Shown here: piece after piece, positions 15,498 through 20,429 of the stretch | How the letters are laid out: every line of letters begins with the position of its first letter | How positions within the stretch are numbered: the stretch's first letter is position 1 | Source: Bacillota bacterium | GTDB lineage: Bacteria > Bacillota > Clostridia > Acetivibrionales > DSM-1351 | NCBI GenBank assembly: GCA_023441625.1 | Contig: JAEZOA010000175.1 | Span: forward strand, 1 to 20,429 | Length of the DNA: 20,429 nt | Direction: 5' to 3' | Made by a program: the position numbers and the translations under genes | The notes under the pieces: generated by a model | What the model was told of the DNA's origin: nothing | Seen by the model: the letters and a program-made list of their open reading frames with translations, nothing else | The model's database searches: none

Positions 15498-17666
15498 TTA
15501 CTTTTTCCACTTAGCCAACGCATCTGCAAGGGCTGAATTGATTGGTTCCCCTGCATCCTGTTTTTTTAGGAATTGTGTTACCTCTTTCTTATCTACCTGC
15601 TCGCCCTTTCGCTTTTTAAAGGCGTCTAGCTTTTCTCTATAACCACATACACAATAGAAGGACTTATTGTCTCCCTCTCCTCGTATCTCCATTTTTTTGT
15701 GACATTCCGGGCATCTGGCATTTGATACAACGGTAACAGTTTTTCTATACCCACATTCTCTATCAGGGCAGACAAGCATTTTTCCCTTTTTACCCTTTAC
15801 CTCAAGCAGGTATTTGCCACACTCCGCGCACTTTTCTCTAGAAACATTATCATGCTTAAATTGCTCTGAATTGGCGATAACTGCTCCAACCAGTTTTGTT
15901 GCATAGCTCTTCATATCACCTACAAAGGCACTTGGATTAACCCTGCCTTTGCTAATTAGCATAAGCTGCTGCTCCCATTTTGCTGTAAGCTCAGGGGATT
16001 TGAGGTCTGTGGGAACCAGTCCAATTAGTTGAATCCCTTTAGAGGTAGGGTATATTTCCTTACCCCTTCGCTCAACATAAAAGGTGTTAAATAATTTTTC
16101 TATAATATCAGCTCTTGTTGCAGGGGTACCAAGTCCACTAGTATTCTCCAAGGTATCCTTTAGCTCCTTGTTAGCAACAAACTTTCCAGGGTGCTCCATT
16201 GCAGTTAAGAGCGTCGCTTCAGTGTATCTTGCTGGTGGCTTGGTTTTGCCATTTATTGCTCTTGGAGAAACAACCTTTGCTCTTGAGCCTTTTTGAACAT
16301 CCGGTAAAGACTGGTCATTGTCCTCATCGTCTGAATCTTCCTCAAGTTTTCCGAACCCTTCATAAACAGATTTCCAGCCCCAAGACTTAACAATCCTTCC
16401 TCTGGCAGTAAAGGTTTCTCCAGTTACATTAAGCTTTACAGAGGTTTGCTCATATTCAAAGGGTGCGCTAAGCACTGCGATAAAGCGTTTTACGATTAAG
16501 TCGTAAATGTTTCTCTCCTCTGGGCTTAGAGCTGATAAGTTTACAAATTGCTCTGTAGGAATAATTGCATGGTGATCAGACACCTTACTATTATCTACAA
16601 AACGATTAGTCACATTTATTTTGTTTCGCAATATGCCCTGTACCAACTTAGCATACGGTCCAATTGCAATGCTCCTTAAACGCTCAGTTAGAGTTGGAAC
16701 AATATCAGTAGTTATATAACAGGAATCAGTTCTCGGATATGTGACTAATTTATGGGTTTCATACAATTTTTGCATTATATTTAAAGTTTGCTTTGCAGAA
16801 TAACCATACTTACGATTTGCATCTCTTTGAAGCTCTGTCAAATCATAGGCTAGTGGAGAAAGCTCATTCTTTAAATCTTTTCTAACCTCTACTACCTCGC
16901 CCATTTGTCCTGTAATCTTCTGGACTATAGTATCAGCCTGCTCCTTGCTAAAGGTTCTCATTTGATTTGATACCTTGTCCTGCCAATGTACTGTAAAGCC
17001 ATTAAATTGAGCAGATATACTCCAAAAATCCTTCGGAACAAACTTCTTTATTTCATCCTCTCGTGCTACAATCATTGCTAAAGTAGGTGTCTGAACCCTT
17101 CCCGCAGATAGCTGTGCATTGTGTTTGCAGGTAAGGGCTCTAGTTACATTTAAGCCCACTAGCCAGTCAGCCTCTGACCTACTTTGAGCCGAGTAAAACA
17201 AATTATCATAATCTCTGCCAGGTTTCAAATTTGCAAAACCCTCTTTTATAGCCTTGTCTGTCTGAGACGATATCCATAACCGCTTGATTGGTTTTCTAAA
17301 TCCAGCTTTCAAAATAATCCACCTTGCTACTAACTCTCCTTCACGTCCAGCATCTGTAGCAATAACAAGTTCATCTACATCAGCCCTATTCAAAAGTCCT
17401 TTTACAATACCATACTGCTTTGATGTCTGCTTAATAACTACAAGCTCCATCTTATTTGGCAGCATTGGTAAATCTTCAAGATTCCATGACTTATACTTGT
17501 TTCCATAAGCTTCAGGGTCGGCAAGAGTCACCAGATGTCCCAATGCCCAAGTGACTATATATTTCGAACCCATTATGTAGCCGTTGGCATTTTGATTGCA
17601 ATTGAGCACCCGTGCCAAATCCCTTGCTACAGATGGTTTTTCAGCTAAAACTAATATTTTCCCCAT
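15498..17666 (-). CDS. topB: DNA topoisomerase III
   Basis: Type IA topoisomerase that relaxes and decatenates DNA by single-strand passage. The 722 residues contain the Toprim domain (E9 in LAEKPS; ATDAGREGE at 103-111). The catalytic tyrosine is Y310 in TYPRTDS, and SAGRVQTPTL lies at 187-196. The central TopIA fold is complete. The C-terminal tail carries Cys pairs (CAEC, CPDREC, CPEC, CVC) forming zinc ribbons, a common addition in Firmicutes TopB. The start at 17666 has AGAGG upstream; the TPR gene ends 32 bp before it, so the two are probably cotranscribed. The last 303 bp are duplicated at 5694-5996. If insertion happened at this gene, its present 3' end may derive from the incoming element. 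Confidence 0.97.
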   Translation of the reverse strand: MGKILVLAEKPSVARDLARVLNCNQNANGYIMGSKYIVTWALGHLVTLADPEAYGNKYKSWNLEDLPMLPNKMELVVIKQTSKQYGIVKGLLNRADVDELVIATDAGREGELVARWIILKAGFRKPIKRLWISSQTDKAIKEGFANLKPGRDYDNLFYSAQSRSEADWLVGLNVTRALTCKHNAQLSAGRVQTPTLAMIVAREDEIKKFVPKDFWSISAQFNGFTVHWQDKVSNQMRTFSKEQADTIVQKITGQMGEVVEVRKDLKNELSPLAYDLTELQRDANRKYGYSAKQTLNIMQKLYETHKLVTYPRTDSCYITTDIVPTLTERLRSIAIGPYAKLVQGILRNKINVTNRFVDNSKVSDHHAIIPTEQFVNLSALSPEERNIYDLIVKRFIAVLSAPFEYEQTSVKLNVTGETFTARGRIVKSWGWKSVYEGFGKLEEDSDDEDNDQSLPDVQKGSRAKVVSPRAINGKTKPPARYTEATLLTAMEHPGKFVANKELKDTLENTSGLGTPATRADIIEKLFNTFYVERRGKEIYPTSKGIQLIGLVPTDLKSPELTAKWEQQLMLISKGRVNPSAFVGDMKSYATKLVGAVIANSEQFKHDNVSREKCAECGKYLLEVKGKKGKMLVCPDRECGYRKTVTVVSNARCPECHKKMEIRGEGDNKSFYCVCGYREKLDAFKKRKGEQVDKKEVTQFLKKQDAGEPINSALADALAKWKK
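15507..15809. repeat. 303-bp direct repeat, right copy (inside intact topB)
   Basis: Partner of 5694-5996, with no gaps between the copies. Mismatches fall mostly at third codon positions: I count 10 synonymous and 3 amino-acid-changing differences. Confidence 0.9.
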
Positions 17667-17698
17667 TATTTTTAATCCTCTTCAATGTTTATTTTAAG

Positions 17699-18640
17699 TT
17701 ATCCCATTAAATATTCAAACCTCTTCCTGTATTGCTCCATTGTTCTTAATGGGTCTAGTTCAGAATCTGTTTTCATATATTCCTCAAGCTCTTTACTTAA
17801 ATCTACCGCTGTAATCAAATCATTTATAGCCAAATCCAATTGTCCCTGATTAACATAAAAGCAAGCCCTATTATAATATAAAAAGGAGGTTTTGGGACAG
17901 TTTCTTATGCCCCTTGAGATTACCTCAATAGCCTTCTGATAATCCTTCTCCTCTATATAAATTACTGCCATATTTAAATACGTATAAGAATATTTTTTAT
18001 TTTGTGCAAGGGATTGATTGTAATATTCTAAAGCCTTGTTTGAATAACCCAGTTTATTCATAATAACTCCAGCATTAAATAGCGCCTTAAAGTGGTTTCT
18101 CTCAAGCTCAAGACCCTTTCTTATTGCAATCAATGCTTTATCATATTTACCTAGTTCTTCATATACTGCAGCCAGGTTATTATATGTCCAAAAGTGGCTA
18201 GGATCAATTTCCACTGCTTTTTCATAATATTCCGCAGCCTCCTCCTTTTTCCCAGCTTCATCACATGCATTTGCAATAAAGAAATAGGCCTTTGAGTATT
18301 CAGGACTTAATTCAATAGACTTTTTATAGAAATCAATAGCCTCATCATATTGTTTTTTATCTTCCAAAATGATTGCAAGGCCATAATATGCTCTAGCCTC
18401 AAATGGATTTATCTCAATAGCTTTTTGATAGGTTTGAATTGCTTCATCTTTACGTCCTAGAATATCAAGATTTAAAGCAATATCTAGTAAAATATCAATA
18501 AAATCTACCCTCAGCCCCTTTTTAAAATATATACCTAGTGCCTTATTATAGATTTTTAACGATAGCTTAGGAAATATGTTCACTAAGAATCTAGCAGAAA
18601 AATACAATATATTGAAAAAACTTAAGTACAAAATTATCAC
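17699..18640 (-). CDS. Membrane-anchored TPR-repeat protein
   Basis: About 313 residues. A hydrophobic N-terminal stretch (residues 1-23, LYLSFFNILYFSARFLV) suggests one membrane anchor. Seven consecutive 34-residue tetratricopeptide repeats follow (about residues 45-285), with consensus motifs such as GRKDEAIQTYQKAIEINP and YNNLAAVYEELGKYDKAL. TPR proteins act as scaffolds for protein-protein contacts; no partner is evident. The start is uncertain. GTG at 18640 is the first usual start codon after an in-frame stop, but its Shine-Dalgarno signal is weak, and TTG or GTG codons further in are possible. It lies between the CooT gene (43-bp gap) and topB (32-bp gap) in the same transcription unit. 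Confidence 0.85.
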   Translation of the reverse strand: MIILYLSFFNILYFSARFLVNIFPKLSLKIYNKALGIYFKKGLRVDFIDILLDIALNLDILGRKDEAIQTYQKAIEINPFEARAYYGLAIILEDKKQYDEAIDFYKKSIELSPEYSKAYFFIANACDEAGKKEEAAEYYEKAVEIDPSHFWTYNNLAAVYEELGKYDKALIAIRKGLELERNHFKALFNAGVIMNKLGYSNKALEYYNQSLAQNKKYSYTYLNMAVIYIEEKDYQKAIEVISRGIRNCPKTSFLYYNRACFYVNQGQLDLAINDLITAVDLSKELEEYMKTDSELDPLRTMEQYRKRFEYLMG

Positions 18641-18683
18641 TATCCCGTGTATGAGAATTTAAAATCAACCTGATTACTAACAA

Positions 18684-18875
18684 CTAAAGCCTCTCTAATA
18701 TTATTCTATGTTCAACTAATTTCATTTCCTTTATTCTGGCTCTAACAGTTTTTCTTTCATTATAAATGTTCTTCAACAGAATTTCATCATTATTTGGTAT
18801 TACTTTATCCACCGAGTCCAGAATTAATACTTCAATTCCGTTCTCATCAACTAAATAAACATTAGCTTCACACAT
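18684..18875 (-). CDS. CooT family nickel-binding protein
   Basis: A 63-residue protein beginning MCEANVYLVDENG and containing KNIYNERKTVRARIKEM and HRIILE, the pattern of the CooT family. The founding member binds nickel as a dimer through its N-terminal Cys (here Cys2) and supports maturation of carbon monoxide dehydrogenase. Many clostridial homologues sit away from CO dehydrogenase genes and have no assigned job. The start at 18875 is chosen because GAGGTG at 18882-18887 lies six bases upstream, and because Cys2 is the expected metal ligand. An in-frame GTG at 18884 falls within that site. It overlaps the DUF3842 gene by 8 bp, so the two are translationally coupled. Confidence 0.88.
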   Translation of the reverse strand: MCEANVYLVDENGIEVLILDSVDKVIPNNDEILLKNIYNERKTVRARIKEMKLVEHRIILERL

Positions 18876-19293
18876 TTTTATCACCTCTTAAAATTTCACC
18901 AACCATATTTATAGCATCATCTATGTAATGAGGAAGTGGTTGATTTTCTGTGCCTGCAATCTGAATATTACATCTATTTAGTGGTATTAACACCTTAATG
19001 GCTGGACTTTCAGATACAGCTCTGGCCATCATAGGCGTAAGCTCGCCCAACATAGAATTTGCACAAACAATTCCAACAGATCCTAATATTACATTAACCT
19101 TTGGAAGGTTAAATACAATAGCATTTTCTCCTGATGCGCCTTCATTCGCTCCAGCCTTTAACATTAAAGATGTTGCTAGTGCATTTGTACCCAAAGCCAA
19201 CACTGCAATCTCATTACCAAAAGCATTTCGAAGTTTCTCAACAATTAGCTTGCCAATTCCTCCACCTTGTCCATCCACTACTGCAATTTTCAT
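18868..19293 (-). CDS. DUF3842 family protein
   Basis: A 141-residue protein starting MKIAVVDGQGGGIGKLIVEK, a glycine-rich Rossmann-like nucleotide-binding opening. Further on are VLALGTNALAT and SVGIVCANSMLGELTPMMA, typical of DUF3842. The function is unknown. It contains conserved Cys residues (C96 and C109). GGAGG sits just upstream of the ATG. The overlap with the CooT gene fits a recurrent DUF3842-CooT pairing known in Clostridia and hints at a shared role, possibly in metal handling; that is inference. Confidence 0.88.
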   Translation of the reverse strand: MKIAVVDGQGGGIGKLIVEKLRNAFGNEIAVLALGTNALATSLMLKAGANEGASGENAIVFNLPKVNVILGSVGIVCANSMLGELTPMMARAVSESPAIKVLIPLNRCNIQIAGTENQPLPHYIDDAINMVGEILRGDKNV

Positions 19294-19320
19294 ATTTCCT
19301 CCATAATAGCTAACTGCATT

Positions 19321-20295
19321 TTAACTTTCATAGCTCAATAGGTCTTCCATCGCTTCACATAGCTGCTCCCTTGCCCACTTATCACTATTCTCCCAAGGGT
19401 ATTTTCTGAATGAACATTCTATAATCATAATAATAAACAAATATATTCTATAGATAATTGAACGAATCTTCTCGTCTTTTTCCAAATATGTCCTTCCCAT
19501 AAAACTATTCATAAAAGCAGCATTTTGTAAAAGGAAGCCGCATACTGGTTCTAGCAATAGATCTCCATAAATAGCCCGTTCATAGTCAACAACACCCCTT
19601 ATTTCTGCTGTTTGTGAATCAACAAAAATGTTTCCCTTCCACATGTCCTTATGCACTAGGGAAGCTTTTTCAACCATGTCCAACACATTACTATGCTTTT
19701 CAATCAATTGATATATTTCATTATAATCATAGGGCAGCCTAACCTTATTATCCCTGGCATCTAACAATAATTCTTCTATCATAAATAAAAAGGCTTCACT
19801 CCAGGTTGTGAACTGTTTATCCTTTTTTGAAATATCACCAAAATAATCTGATTTAATACCTGTAATTTGTTCTGCATATTTACCCAGCTCTGAGGATATA
19901 GAGGTTCTTTGCTTTTCATTCAACTCATCATAAATACTATCCAAAGTAGTACCTTGTAAGAAATCCATAAAGAAGTACTCGTTTTCAATAATATCTCTAT
20001 CCCTGTCATAGAATAACACCCTAGGTATTGGTACATCTGTATCAGAATTTAATCTGCCTAAAACAAATACTTCAGTTTCCATTATACTTTTCTCATACCT
20101 CATCACATTTGCGTCAATTGGGGGTGATACCTTAAGCACAATTTTCTGATTATCACGGATATTCAACATATAAGTAGCATTAAAAAAACCTTCTTTTAGC
20201 TCTTTTATTTGATTTATAATAGTGTTTTCTCCAAATGCCTTTTTGACTAATTGAACAATCTTATCTTTTGAAATACTTGTTTTGGTATTCTTCAT
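19321..20295 (-). CDS. Aminoglycoside phosphotransferase-fold kinase (APH family)
   Basis: A 324-residue kinase-like protein. The N-lobe has a lysine in IVLKVSPP (K55). The catalytic loop reads HKDMWKGN (H215, D217, N222), and the metal-binding Asp is D237 in GVVDYERA. This is the APH/choline kinase fold. The family phosphorylates small molecules such as aminoglycosides, choline, sugars or amino-sugar derivatives, so resistance cannot be assumed. The loop has HKD where many APH enzymes have HGD. The start at 20295 follows TTAGGAG. It lies 27 bp before DUF3842 and probably leads a transcript running through to topB. Confidence 0.85.
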   Translation of the reverse strand: MKNTKTSISKDKIVQLVKKAFGENTIINQIKELKEGFFNATYMLNIRDNQKIVLKVSPPIDANVMRYEKSIMETEVFVLGRLNSDTDVPIPRVLFYDRDRDIIENEYFFMDFLQGTTLDSIYDELNEKQRTSISSELGKYAEQITGIKSDYFGDISKKDKQFTTWSEAFLFMIEELLLDARDNKVRLPYDYNEIYQLIEKHSNVLDMVEKASLVHKDMWKGNIFVDSQTAEIRGVVDYERAIYGDLLLEPVCGFLLQNAAFMNSFMGRTYLEKDEKIRSIIYRIYLFIIMIIECSFRKYPWENSDKWAREQLCEAMEDLLSYES

Positions 20296-20349
20296 AGCAT
20301 TTACTCCTAATCACTATGTTAATATACTAACTCGTCTAAATCAGGTTTT

Positions 20350-20358
20350 ATTATATCA
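20350..20358 (-). promoter_or_regulatory. Extended -10 promoter for the APH gene operon
   Basis: TGATATAAT on the minus strand matches an extended -10 (TGN followed by TATAAT), about 55 bases before the kinase start and just after the stop codon of the upstream gene. No good -35 box is seen, which extended -10 promoters can tolerate. Confidence 0.45.
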
Positions 20359-20362
20359 GCCT

Positions 20363-20429
20363 TCACATATCTTTACCAGCCCCACAAATAGGACAACTCT
20401 GAAGTGCAAGTGGTATTTCAAGCCCACAC
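20363..20429 (-). CDS. C-terminal end of a rubredoxin-like or zinc-ribbon protein (partial)
   Basis: The last 21 codons read CGLEIPLALQSCPICGAGKDM followed by TGA. A CG and a CPICGAGKD segment are the second halves of a rubredoxin or rubrerythrin-type Cys4 metal site. The short spacing between them is more like rubrerythrin or a zinc ribbon than classic rubredoxin. The rest of the gene is outside the window. Confidence 0.5.
   Translation of the reverse strand, partial: CGLEIPLALQSCPICGAGKDM

Larger units (their letters stand above)
5694..15506. mobile_element. Putative inserted genomic unit of 9,813 bp carrying a five-gene module
   Basis: The interval from the start of the left topB repeat to the start of the right repeat holds the orphan topB fragment, the five-gene operon, its promoter and the topB terminator. 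Duplication of a gene's 3' end on both sides of an accessory block is the classic footprint of insertion at that gene. No integrase, transposase or short inverted termini are present, so the mechanism is unknown. The 303-bp repeats are long enough for homologous recombination to excise or exchange the unit. Calling it mobile is inference from this layout. Confidence 0.55.

Noticed and set aside
1..20429. CRISPR array, tRNA, riboswitch or insertion sequence
   Set aside because: No regularly spaced repeats, cloverleaf-like sequence, known riboswitch core or transposase gene was seen on either strand.

Overview
The window comes from a low-GC Gram-positive anaerobe, most likely a member of the Clostridia. 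The signs are AT-rich DNA, strong AGGAGG-type ribosome binding sites, the CooT/DUF3842 gene pair, and clostridial-type topB and type I restriction genes. The species cannot be told. Every supported gene lies on the minus strand, so transcription runs from the right end to the left end. No tRNA, rRNA, CRISPR array, transposase or integrase gene was seen.

Right part (15498-20429), chromosomal backbone: the last codons of a rubredoxin-like or zinc-ribbon protein, then a run of closely spaced genes. These are an aminoglycoside-phosphotransferase-fold kinase, a DUF3842 protein overlapping a CooT-type small nickel-binding protein, a membrane-anchored TPR protein, and DNA topoisomerase III (topB). 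An intrinsic terminator sits just beyond topB.

Centre (5694-15506), a 9,813-bp inserted unit: its ends are marked by a 303-bp direct repeat of the topB 3' end. One copy is inside intact topB. The other is an orphan fragment at 5685-5996. Between them is a tight five-gene operon with its own promoter. Gene i is a DptF-like P-loop ATPase with a Cys cluster. Gene ii is an unknown 512-residue protein. Gene iii is an unknown 1,047-residue protein with no Walker A motif. Gene iv is a ParA/MinD-type ATPase. Gene v is an HD-domain phosphohydrolase with a zinc ribbon. The genes overlap or nearly touch, each with its own Shine-Dalgarno site, which suggests fixed stoichiometry and a common function. I cannot match the set to a named system. 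Its content (two ATPases, a large scaffold-like protein and an HD enzyme), its AT-rich composition and its position beside a restriction system point to an undescribed anti-phage or anti-plasmid module. The order of the first three genes recalls dptF-dptG-dptH of phosphorothioate-dependent restriction, but no dnd/ssp modification genes are present here.

Left part (1-5421), type I restriction-modification: hsdM, hsdS, a RhuM-family gene and hsdR (cut by the window edge). hsdM and hsdS overlap by 8 bp, and hsdR has a good promoter of its own. Together with the central module this is a defence island downstream of topB. Recombination between the two topB repeats would remove the five-gene module cleanly and leave topB intact.
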